This document shows, in pieces, positions 45,301-57,300 of a stretch of DNA of 64,000 bases. Below the pieces are notes generated by a model, which worked only from the letters and a program-made list of their open reading frames with translations, was not told the DNA's origin and did no database searches. The position numbers were made by a program, and so were the translations under genes. How positions within the stretch are numbered: the stretch's first letter is position 1; each line of letters begins with the position of its first letter. Source of the stretch: Ypsolopha sequella (lineage: Eukaryota > Arthropoda > Insecta > Lepidoptera > Ypsolophidae); NCBI GenBank assembly GCA_934047225.1, contig OW203987.1, forward strand, positions 31,453,501 to 31,517,500. The letters run 5' to 3'.

Positions 45301-48300
45301 ACTTACCCATCTCTAGATAGTTCATCTATTCATAGACAAAGACAACATGGCGCTTTGTTTACATAGTCCACAATTTCTATTGACGGCTACTGTACGTCAC
45401 TCGCTTCCTTTAGTTGGGGAGATGGCCAGTATCTCAACCTTCCTCACGGCACCTTGGGTCGTCCTGAGTCCGTCCCAACTCGTCGCTTGGCGGCTTTCCA
45501 ATACAGGGTTTTGCACCTCTCTTCTTTCAGCGCAGCCGCCAAATTCCAACAGTAAATCGTGGTGCCCAAAATTCAGTTTCTCAAAATCCGACTTAAATCC
45601 GACTCGTATAAGGACCATGAACAAGTCCCGAAACCGTTGTAAATAAATAAAACAACGAACAGAGTTCTTCAGTGGTTGCGGGTATTGATAACATTTAAAA
45701 CCATTTAATTGTAGCAAAAATCAAATGATATCGCGATGTAGACTGCATGTGACACCATCTAGTGTGGCATTATCAGAACTAAACTCTTAACAAGAAGTCC
45801 AACAGCTAAACATCCCTTACTTGCTTCGGACATGATAAATAGGAGCTTGGTATCTCGCATCGACGTGATGACGTAAGCAGGTGACTTAATGCAATGTGGT
45901 GCGGATAGCGGATGGAGGCCTGTGATAAACACTAGTATAATACTAAAAGAATAGATCTAGATATAGTGTAGCAAAACTAGTTCAGTATTAACAACAGAGG
46001 TGACAGAGCCAGTGTGTTCGACTAACCTTGAGCACGATGGTTGCGGGCAGGTCCGCATCGAGCAGCGCGGCGGTGACGCGCACCTTCCCCGAGTCCTTCT
46101 CCACCTGCACGAGGTGGTGCGAGTCTCCCGTGGCGCTGTACTGCAGCGGCGCGTTGATGCCCAGGTCCTGGTCCCACGCCGACACCGCGTCTGGCTGCGT
46201 CACGAGCTCCGTGCCCTTCACAAACAATATTTACTGTTACCACGTGAAGATACGATGACCTGTACCTGCCAGTTTTACTGCACACCTGGGAGCATTACTT
46301 GGCTGCCTAATGTTTGCTGCGGGCACGCACACACAATCACGTGTGGACAGGCTGGAGACTGAAGGTTGTCTAATAGTAATAGGTGGTTAAATAGGTTCGC
46401 TTGTACATATTGTCGGGGGTTTGTCTGAGAATATAAATGAAAATGAAATCTTCACGAGAGAGTGTGACTCAAGTGTTTCCAAATTGGAATTCGCATAGAT
46501 TAAATTATGTTAAGGTGTTTTAATTCGAAAACCAGTGGCGTCATATCCGACAATTATTTAAAAAATCATAAAAAAGTGATGGTTAATTTTCATACCAAAA
46601 TAATGAAAAATTTCAAAAAGATTACTGAAAAATATGTAGCGGTTGAGAAATTCACGAAAACGAAATGACAAAATTAAATTTTCTGTTCCCAAAACTGTCG
46701 AATTTCGGAACCCTATTTTTTTATTACTAGTCTGACATTCAAAATAGCTTGTTTTAATTAATATAAAATGATAATTGAATTCTTGTCTTTTATTTGATTA
46801 ATTATAATAATTAATCAAATAAAAGACAAATACGAAAACACACAATATAATGATAGGTTAGTAAAATATATTTCGACCACTAGTTATGATCGGCATCAGT
46901 TACATGAATATCAGTATTTACAATAATATAGCTACAAAAGATAAAAATTAATAATTATAAATTATAGGTAAGTATGATGGTGAGTGTTTTATTTTGATAA
47001 TGATGACAGCTAAACAGAGTGATGGATAAGGAATTGAAACTTGACATGTAGAAGTTTGCATTGTGTTTCTTGTGCTGACACATCAGTGCTGCTTGTTCGT
47101 ATGACCGTAGTGGGCACCAAGTGACCAGATATATGATCCTTCTCATATCCGAAGTTAAGTGTCTGTCAGTGGAGGTGAAAATGATTTGATGATTCGTCAT
47201 AATTAAAAGACTTTTTATCGACTGAAGTCCGACGCGTGCGCCGATTGTGAAGTTTGTTACAAAATAACAAAAAATATAGACAACAGTGAAGTGGATCTTA
47301 GGGCGCATCAACAAAATTTACATAGGAAAAGACGGTATCTGTCTGCAGAGTTGTTGATGTTACTACGACCAAAGGGATCATCCGACGTGCTCTAACCAAA
47401 GTCTGCATCCTGCCCGTCAACGATCCAGAGCTACTTGAAAGCACGGCTTCCAAGGGGGCGGCTCCGGACGACCGCGGGGGCTGAGGGGACGCAGAGGATG
47501 GGGCTCCAACGAAGATATAAAACTCGTACCGACACAACATCGTATCGAGCGCCACGACAAAAATTATTACGGCTTATTAAAGTAAAACTACCATTTGGCA
47601 ACTTTGAAGAGGCTTCTTATTTTCAACAAGTTCCATACATGTTGTCTCGGTACGAGTTTTATATGTGAAGTTGGAGCCCCATCATCTGCGCCCCCTCAGC
47701 CCCCGCGGTCGTCCGGATCCTTAACAATCGTATGAGACGATATAAATCGAAAGTCGAGATATTTTTGTTTCATATTTTTCTTCATACAAATTTTTGTATT
47801 GAGTTTCATTACAGTAGGAAAAACGTGATATTATATTGTAATTTGTCATTAACATAGTAAGTTTAGATTATTTTTGTTAATATTATGCGAAAAAACGATC
47901 AATTTTTAATCGATTCTAATTCTATGAAGCCTTATTTTCAACTCGCTGTACGCCAGGGTAAAGGTAAAAAGGTAAAAATGAACTGTCACCCGTCCACAAC
48001 CACCCGAGTGAGAACGAACAGCTCGAAGTCGTCCATAAACCTTGTCAGAAATGTAAAATTCACTTTGACAGTTAAATTTTACATTTACCCAGGCGTTTAG
48101 GAACGCTACCAGCTACACATGGTCTGAAAAAAGGTGCGAAGAGTTCAAGGCACCGACTTTTTATATTAAATAAATTCGTTTTGAGTATTTTGATAAACAG
48201 AGTGATACAATTTCGCCATACCTAACAGTGCAGTGAGTTGTCCAATCGTACAAAAGTGCAGGCTGTGCCTGTTCGTGTGTTTTTCAATATCCGTATTGTC

Positions 48301-51300
48301 CGCCCTATTTTAGCGCAATTTGACAGGACGAACATAGATAGAACTATATTAATAAAGCCTTAATACATCTTTTTAGTTTTTAGTTTAGTTCTTAATATTG
48401 TAAATGTAATTTGTAATGTTTATATGTAATTTTGAACTTTTAATTCTATGGGCCCACAGAGCCTGATTGTGATTATAAACAATTATAAATAAATGTAATT
48501 TTGCCTCTTCTGTTTGCAATGGTTTTTATCAAAAATCTTTCTTCTTCTACAATTTTCAGCACATTCCTCATGGGTCTTCTTCGTCCAGTTAATTCTCTCC
48601 ATCCTCCTCTAGCACCACACTCCCAACCTCTCTCTGTCTCTTTGCATAAATGTCCACGTTTCACTAACTTACAACGTAATGCTTCAGATGTATATTTTTA
48701 TCAGGCGTTTCCGGAGATTTCTTAAGATCTTCATTATGAAAAGATTTTTGTTGTTGGTAAACACTTTTCTGACGATTGCTGTTCTGAAAATGCCATCTGG
48801 GCTACTCATCTGGAGTCGTTACATTAGTGATTAAGTTCTCTAACTATCTTCCCAAATTGTTTAAATACAAAATCCATATTTTCTATTAGCGCTTGTAGCC
48901 GTGTTCTGTTTCCTGCAAATGCTGCAATGTCATCAGCAAATTGTATTCTTTCCCAATTTTGCCTTATTTTCCTAATTGCCTAATTTCACCTAACAAGAAA
49001 AAAAAATACAAATAGCTACATCAATGCAGGAACCAAGAGACCGTCTGCTACAGAAGCGTACCTCTTCGGCGTCGTCAGGCAGCAGCGCGGTGTAGTGCTC
49101 GTGAGAAAACTTCGGGTTCTGGTCGTCCGCGTCCAGCACTTCGACCTGCAGCGTGGTGTCGGCGTGCAGCGGCGGCCGCCCCGCATCCTGAGCCCGCAGC
49201 GTCAGCGTGAAGTTGCTCAGCGTCTCGTAGTCCAGCGGCCGCTTCACCACCAGCACTGAGTCCAGCTCGTTCAGGAAACCGAAGTACTCCTGCAACACAC
49301 ATGTGGGTTAGTTGAAACCCAAAGAAAAATATTGTGTGTGACCCCAACGCCGTCAGCTCGAAAAGATTTTACTCTATTGGGTCCAAGCAACACGGAGTAG
49401 TCCACGTCGTCGGTGGCCCGCGCGCCTTACAGCACGCATGACCGCATCGCTTTCAGCCCGAAGAGACTTACACTATTTGGTCCCGGCAGCACGGAGTAGT
49501 GCACTGTGGCGTGTGGGCCCGCCTGGTCCACGTCGGTAGCCCGCGCACCCTGCAGCACGCGCGATCCCACTGCAGTCAGCTCAGAGAGTCGCACAGTGTA
49601 GGGCGCACCCGACCACACCGGTGCGTTGTCGTTCACGTCCCACACGCGCACAGACACCGGGATTATGAAGCTCTGGAATTTATTCAGATGAAAGTTCTGT
49701 ACTCTTACAAGTAGAAACATATAAAACAATAGACATACACTTTTTTATATATGCTTGAACCAACGAAACAGTAGAAATAGTAAATTTAGGCGGTTACTAG
49801 TCAAAGCAAGATTGCACAGCTCAAAAGAATTGTCAACTTAATGTTTTCAACAATCTGCCGAAGTGTGTATTGGAATTGGACCATTTATTTTTAATTCATC
49901 AAAAAAGCACTGCAGTAGGTATTGGCGGCGCAAACAGGTGACGCAACTTCCCGAATGCTGCCTATCCCAAGCATATTCTTCGGTCAGGAACCCTTCGATC
50001 CTACGGAATCCATCGGGGCTTCGCCAGGTCCACTGCCTTTGGGGCTTCTTTTTGAAGAATGAATTCATCAAATAGAGCCCCTGGCTCTCAAGGAACCTGA
50101 CCATACACGCTGGGATACTATACGAGAAGTTTGCCTTGTCTATGGTATCCAACAAGCTGCAGGGCTGTGTATAGCCTTCCAATGTGTATGGAATCCTTAT
50201 AGAGTGAAAGAGATAGCCACTATGCTGATGTTTGCCGATGACTGTTTGCTTTTTCCCTTGAGCAGTTAATTATGGATTTGCTGAACTTTTCGCGAGTCAA
50301 TGAAATACGAAATGTCAATTTACAGATTCTAAATTCAAAACAATTTTCTTCACTTAATGAGCAAATTTGACTTTTGCTCATTTATTTTAAGCAGAAAAAG
50401 CACCCTTGACGAGCTAGTGAGGTGAAAATAAATTCGTGGGGCCGAGCAAAGCGGAGCGGTGCGAGATGACTCCCCTAGTTTCAAAACAGAATTCATGATA
50501 TACGAAAATATCTGTAGCTCACACCGCATAGGTGTTATTAGTGTAGAAGATATCTGTAGCTCACACCGCATAGGTGTTATTAGTATAGAAGATATCTGTA
50601 GCTCACACCGCATAGGTGTTATTAGTATAGAAGATATCTGTAGCTCACACCGCATAGGTGTTATTAGTGTAGAAGATATCTGTAGCTCACACCGCATAGG
50701 TGTTATTAGTGTAGAAGATATCTGTAGCTCACACCGCATAGGTGTTATTAGTGTAGAAGATATCTGTAGCTCACACCGCATAGGTGTTATTAGTATAGAA
50801 GATATCTGTAGCTCACACCGCATAGGTGTTATTAGTATAGAAGATATCTGTAGCTCACACCGCATAGGTGTTATTAGTGTAGAAGATATCTGTAGCTCAC
50901 ACCGCATAGGTGTTATTAGTGTAGAAGATATCTGTAGCTCACACCGCATAGGTGTTATTAGTGTAGAAGATATCTGTAGCTCACACCGCATAGGTGTTAT
51001 TAGTGTAGAAGATATCTGTAGCTCACACCGCATAGGTGTTATTAGTATAGAAGATATCTGTAGCTCACACCGCATAGGTGTTATTAGTATAGAAGATATC
51101 TGTAGCTCACACCGCATAGGTGTTATTAGTGTAGAAGATATCTGTAGCTCACACCGCATAGGTGTTATTAGTGTAGAAGATATCTGTAGCTCACACCGCA
51201 TAGGTGTTATTAGTGTAGAAGATATCTGTAGCTCACACCGCATAGGTGTTATTAGTGTAGAAGATATCTGTAGCTCACACCGCATAGGTGTTATTAGTGT

Positions 51301-54300
51301 AGAAGATATCTGTAGCTCACACCGCATAGGTGTTATTAGTGTAGAAGATATCTGTAGCTCACACCGCATAGGTGTTATTAGTGTAGAAGATATCTGTAGC
51401 TCACACCGCATAGGTGTTATTAGTGTAGAAGATATCTGTAGCTCACACCGCATAGGTGTTATTAGTATAGAAGATATCTGTAGCTCACACCGCATAGGTG
51501 TTATTAGTATAGAAGATATCTGTAGCTCACACCGCATAGGTGTTATTAGTGTAGAAGATATCTGTAGCTCACACCGCATAGGTGTTATTAGTGTAGAAGA
51601 TATCTGTAGCTCACACCGCATAGGTGTTATTAGTGTAGAAGATATCTGTAGCTCACACCGCATAGGTGTTATTAGTGTAGAAGATATCTGTAGCTCACAC
51701 CGCATAGGTGTTATTAGTGTAGAAGATATCTGTAGCTCACACCGCATAGGTGTTATTAGTGTAGAAGATATCTGTAGCTCACACCGCATAGGTGTTATTA
51801 GTGTAGAAGATATCTGTAGCTCACACCGCATAGGTGTTATTAGTGTAGAAGATATCTGTAGCTCACACCGCATAGGTGTTATTAGTGTAGAAGATATCTG
51901 TAGCTCACACCGCATAGGTGTTATTAGTGTAGAAGATATCTGTAGCTCACACCACATAGGTGTTATTAAGATATCTGTAGCTCACACCGCATAGGTGTTA
52001 TTAGTATAGAAGATATCTGTAGCTCACACCGCATAGGTGTTATTAGTATAGAAGATATCTGTAGCTCACACCGCATAGGTGTTATTAGTATAGAAGATAT
52101 CTGTAGCTCACACCGCATAGGTGTTATTAGTATAGAAGATATCTGTAGCTCACACCGCATAGGTGTTATTAGTGTAGAAGATATCTGTAGCTCACACCAC
52201 ATAGGTGTTATTAAGATATCTGTAGCTCACACCGCATAGGTGTTATTAGTATAGAAGATATCTGTAGCTCACACCGCATAGGTGTTATTAGTATAGAAGA
52301 TATCTGTAGCTCACACCGCATAGGTGTTATTAGTGTAGAAGATATCTGTAGCTCACACCACATAGGTGTTATTAGTGTAGAAGATATCTGTAGCTCACAC
52401 CACATAGGTGTTATTAAGATATCTGTAGCTCACACCGCATAGGTGTTATTAGTATAGAAGATATCTGTAGCTCACACCGCATAGGTGTTATTAGTATAGA
52501 AGATATCTGTAGCTCACACCGCATAGGTGTTATTAGTGTAGAAGATATCTGTAGCTCACACCGCATAGGTGTTATTAGTATAGAAGATATCTGTAGCTCA
52601 CACCGCATAGGTGTTATTAGTGTAGAAGATATCTGTAGCTCACACCACATAGGTGTTATTAAGATATCTGTAGCTCACACCGCATAGGTGTTATTAGTAT
52701 AGAAGATATCTGTAGCTCACACCGCATAGGTGTTATTAGTGTAGAAGATATCTGTAGCTCACACCGCATAGGTGTTATTAGTATAGAAGATATCTGTAGC
52801 TCACACCGCATAGGTGTTATTAGTATAGAAGATATCTGTAGCTCACACCGCATAGGTGTTATTAGTATAGAAGATATCTGTAGCTCACACCGCATAGGTG
52901 TTATTAGTGTAGAAGATATCTGTAGCTCACACCGCATAGGTGTTATTAGTATAGAAGATATCTGTAGCTCACACCGCATAGGTGTTATTAGTATAGAAGA
53001 TATCTGTAGCTCACACCGCATAGGTGTTATTAGTATAGAAGATATCTGTAGCTCACACCGCATAGGTGTTATTAGTATAGAAGATATCTGTAGCTCACAC
53101 CGCATAGGTGTTATTAGTATAGAAGATATCTGTAGCTCACACCACATAGGTGTTATTAAGATATCTGTAGCTCACACCGCATAGGTGTTATTAGTGTAGA
53201 AGATATCTGTAGCTCACACCGCATAGGTGTTATTAGTATAGAAGATATCTGTAGCTCACACCGCATAGGTGTTATTAGTATAGAAGATATCTGTAGCTCA
53301 CACCACATAGGTGTTATTAAGATATCTGTAGCTCACACCGCATAGGTGTTATTAGTGTAGAAGATATCTGTAGCTCACACCGCATAGGTGTTATTAGTGT
53401 AGAAGATATCTGTAGCTCACACCGCATAGGTGTTATTAGTGTAGAAGATATCGTCATATTCGCTGAATTTTATCAGCTTTTTTGTTAAAAGCGAAACAAT
53501 TTCAACTGATAGCGTAAAAGAAGTGTGGTGTTTACGCATTTACAGCGGCCATATGTTGCATTTTTTCATGTAACTAAAGAGACCAATGTGAGCGCGACAC
53601 TGCTTGCCACATCTATCGCAGGTGAACTGTGAAGCTTGAGTCTGGTGATGGTCTTGGGCTCTTATGTTGACGCCTTTTGAGCTTTAGATTGTCGAGCCAT
53701 TTTCTGTCGTGACTCGTTCGTTTTCCCATCAAACAAGAGTCGTCTCCACACAGTATTATTTTTAAATTAAGGCTCCGTTAGTGCGAAATCGGGTGAGCCG
53801 AGTATATATTATATTTTAATAGAAAATTAGTGGAAAAGTACAAGTGTTTTCTTTACAACAATCTAAAAAGCGTGCTCACCGGGTCGGTGGTGCGGCGCCG
53901 GTCACACCGCACGTTCACGTACACGTTGGAGGGGCCAGCTCTCTCCTCGCGGTCCAGGGCTCGCAGCAAGGTGATGTTCTTGGTTCCCGGCGCGATGCCG
54001 ATGGCCGCTTCCTTCTCCTGTAGCTTCAGTGTGATGTCACCCCCGGGCTCTGCGGGGGAGCCGTTCACGCTCAGGGTACCTGCGCGGGTAGGGCACGACC
54101 ATCGTCATCTTGTAATTGATGCTTGGGATGTTGGCACTTGGTGGGCCTTATGATTAAATTATGAGTAAACTACACTAGTACTTTCATTAACTTCATCAAT
54201 ACTTTAATTCACCCGACTGGTTTTAGGAAAGTGTTAATGCTGAAATAGCGAAACCGGTGGGTAACGGGGTTTCATATGTTTTGTATATTGGACAAGTACA

Positions 54301-57300
54301 AGTGTATTTAACTCATGATTAATGATCATCTTGGTCAGATTAATAAAATAAAACAAATAAATATGAAATCGTACATGCTACTAGATTTGCTTGGAAGACT
54401 AGCAGTGCGAGTCAAGTGCGAGTTCGTAATGGTTCCGCACCATTATCTATAAAAACGGCCAAAAAATCAATTCTGTTGTATGAGAGCCCCCTTGAATATT
54501 TATTTTATTCTATTTTTTAGTATTTGTTGTAATAGCGGTAACAGAAATACATGATCTCTGAAAATTTCAACTGTCTAACTATCACGGTTCATGAGATACA
54601 TCCTGGTGACAGACGGACGGACAGCAGACAACAACAACAACAACAATACAACTTTATTTGTACACCATATAAAAAGGAACAGAAATATAAATACTTAATT
54701 TTAACTAACGTATTATGTAGCACAAACAGGCGGCCTTATCGCTTAAAGCGATCTCTTCCAGACAACCTTAGGGTGGATGAAACTGTTTAGAATGATTGCT
54801 GAAATGGTGGTGTACTATTTTAATAATAGATATATTTCAATATTAATTATTCAATATCAAACGTATTAATATATAATGATAAGTACATACTAATAAAATA
54901 TATAACAAACAATAAAAATAATGTATAAATATATATAATAATATATATATGTATATGTCATGAAATAAATTGTCAACTGAAAAAAATAAAAAATTATGAT
55001 AATGAATATTTCGGTAATCAGAGTGAAAGATAGTGTCCTTTAACTAGTCTCTTGAAGATAGGCAAGGAAGGGGCTCTTCTTATATGTAAAGGAAGATCAT
55101 TCCACAAACGAACAGCTTGTACCGAGAATGATTTATTGAAGAAAGACGATGAGTGCTCCGGCGTGGCAAGAAGCAGATTCTGAGAAGACCGTAAAATGTG
55201 GTCATGGGTATCATGAAGAAAACGAAAGCGAGTTTTAAGGTAAGAAGGAGTTGAAGGATTATTCAACACAGAAAACAAGAGGGACAGGATATGAGCATTA
55301 CGGCGATGACGAATGGGAAGCCATTTAAGTAGGAAACGAAATTCAGAAATGTGATCAAATTTGCGAAGACCAAAAATAAACCTGATACAGAAATTTTGAA
55401 GACGTTCGAGTCTATCAAGTTGTGCCTCGGTAACGTCAAGGTAACAGACATCGGCGTAGTCGAGAATAGGTAGTAAAAGAGAATGTGCAAGCGCAATTTT
55501 AGTGGCAGTTGGAAGGAAATTTCGAAGCCTTCTTAGAGCTCCTGCTGCCGCAAACAATTTCCTACAGACTTCATTTATTTGTGGATCCCAAGACAAGCAA
55601 CTGTCTAACAGGAGACCAAGATTTTTTGCTTTGTTGCTATATGGAATTAATGTCCCTTCAAATACAATATTAGGTAGCAGTTGCCAGTCAATCCTATATA
55701 GCTGTAAACCAGGGACTACCCATAATAATGACTTGAGTCTTGGTGGGATTGATTTTCAAACCATATTCGTTACTCCACACAGATATTCTAGATAAATTAG
55801 CATTGGTTGTGATTATGGCTTGTGAAAGATCTTCTAATTTAGCTTGTGTGTAGATTTGGAGATCATCTGCGTAAAGGTGGTAAGCAGAATCTTAGTAATA
55901 GGGTCCCGAGCCTTACCCTTTGGGTACGGAACCCTAAAAATTACTGTTTAGCGATATACCGATATAATCATGATACATTATATAATAAATTCCATGTCAG
56001 TCTCAATCCAAAATCAAGGACCTATGTTATTTAGCGTTCTGTACCTCAAAATAAAAAATGGAACACTTATAGGATCATGCTGCTGTCCGCCTGTCTGTCC
56101 GTTACTTTTCTGGAGATATGAATTTGAAAATGACACCTCCTACGATCTCATGGTGGTATAAAATCTCATAGTTTCTAACGAAAAAAAGTTATAGCCCTTT
56201 ACATAATCAAATGTGGACTAACTTTGTATGAAACCAAACTGCAAAATGAATCTAGTAATTTTTGTTAAAAAAAAATCAAGTCAGCTATTTATTAGAATTG
56301 TACGGAACCCTTAAATCGCGACCTCCTCGCACTTGACTGGTTGTTTATATGAGACAAGCAAAGGCGAATCCAGAATTTATTTTGGGGGTGGGGGGGTGAC
56401 CCCATAGTATTGCACTTTGGGACATACAACAATAACCATAAATTAATAAGGAAAAATTACGTGTTTGATATTTTGCGATATGCAACTTGCGGTAGTTCAG
56501 CCGTATTAAATATATAGTATAGTATATAAAATCCCAGCTCCTGGAATATATTTTTTCAAAATATCGTCACGATATAAATCCCCGACGGGGTGTCGGAGGT
56601 GTGAACTGTGAAATGCAAGTCACAGTCCTTACTTGGTACACCCGCTTTTCACCGATACTTACACAACGTGATGGGTGGTGAGCCCTTTCGCCGTACTTTT
56701 TTTTTTGTACCTGGGGCTTCGATGGACCAACAGCTTAACATGCCTCCTGAAGCACGCGGACCGAACGGGGATTGAACCCACAAAGTCTGGTTAGCAGGCG
56801 AGCGCTCTACCACTCGGCCACAGAGGCGGTCATTTTATTATATACCTTTTATATTTCATTGAATTTCGTGTTGATATCAGAGTATTCTGAACACAATATC
56901 TAAATATCTCGTAAGAAGTTCCTGTTGATATTAAATTTCACTGCCATACTGTTGGGGCCACAACCTACGAAGAGGTCCAGATAATATACACAAAGAAGTC
57001 CTCAACTGTGACCTAGCAGATACAAGTAGGGTCGGTCGTCACAACAAAACATGGCCACGACGTACAGTCAAGAATGAAGCTGTTGGGCTTAGTTTGAGCG
57101 ATGTATAACTTGCATGTCGCCAGCGATATAAACATAGGGAGAGGAAATTATATTACACTGTCTAATTAAGTATTAATTCTTATATTTAAAATTACTAAAT
57201 GAAATGTGACAGATCAAAGACCCCACTATGACACACGCAACGGAATTAATTTACAGATTAGCAATCAGCTAAGTGAATAAGGGTGGCCGTGCTCCCCTGA

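Larger units (their letters stand above)
38733..45792 (-). mobile_element. BEL/Pao LTR retrotransposon, apparently complete and young
   Basis: It is bounded by 175-bp LTRs (38733-38907 and 45618-45792) that start TG, end CA and differ at one base. The 5-bp target duplication AGAAG flanks it (38728-38732 and 45793-45797). On the minus strand the 5' LTR is followed at once by TGGTCCTTATACGAG, a primer-binding site starting with the required TGG. The 3' LTR is preceded by the purine tract GGGGGGCGAAA. One 1728-codon gag-pol ORF is open from ATG to stop. The leader carries a DNA-transposon insertion (44694-45391). The element lies in cadherin intron 6 in the same orientation as the gene. Confidence 0.95.
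46216..49061. other. Cadherin intron 5 with foldbacks and MITE fragments
   Basis: Contains a perfect short palindrome (46783-46829), a ~255-bp inverted repeat (47463-47717) and a MITE right-end fragment (47966-48115). From 48116 to 49061 nothing is assigned beyond LINE-like fragments near 48540-48980. Confidence 0.55.

Noticed and set aside
45347..45717. ~100-codon frames on both strands around the BEL 5' LTR
   Set aside because: They run across LTR, primer site and leader with no protein signature.
50350..53147. Long open frames (up to 535 codons) on both strands in the 42-bp array
   Set aside because: A 42-bp stop-free unit keeps frames open mechanically. There is no start context, no non-repeat domain and no splice structure.
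50507..53455. Could the 42-bp or 43-bp arrays be CRISPR?
   Set aside because: Units abut directly with no unique spacers, and the genome is eukaryotic.
56766..56830. A tRNA gene on the minus strand
   Set aside because: A and B boxes are present, but the acceptor-stem halves do not pair and the sequence continues into a SINE body with an A-run.
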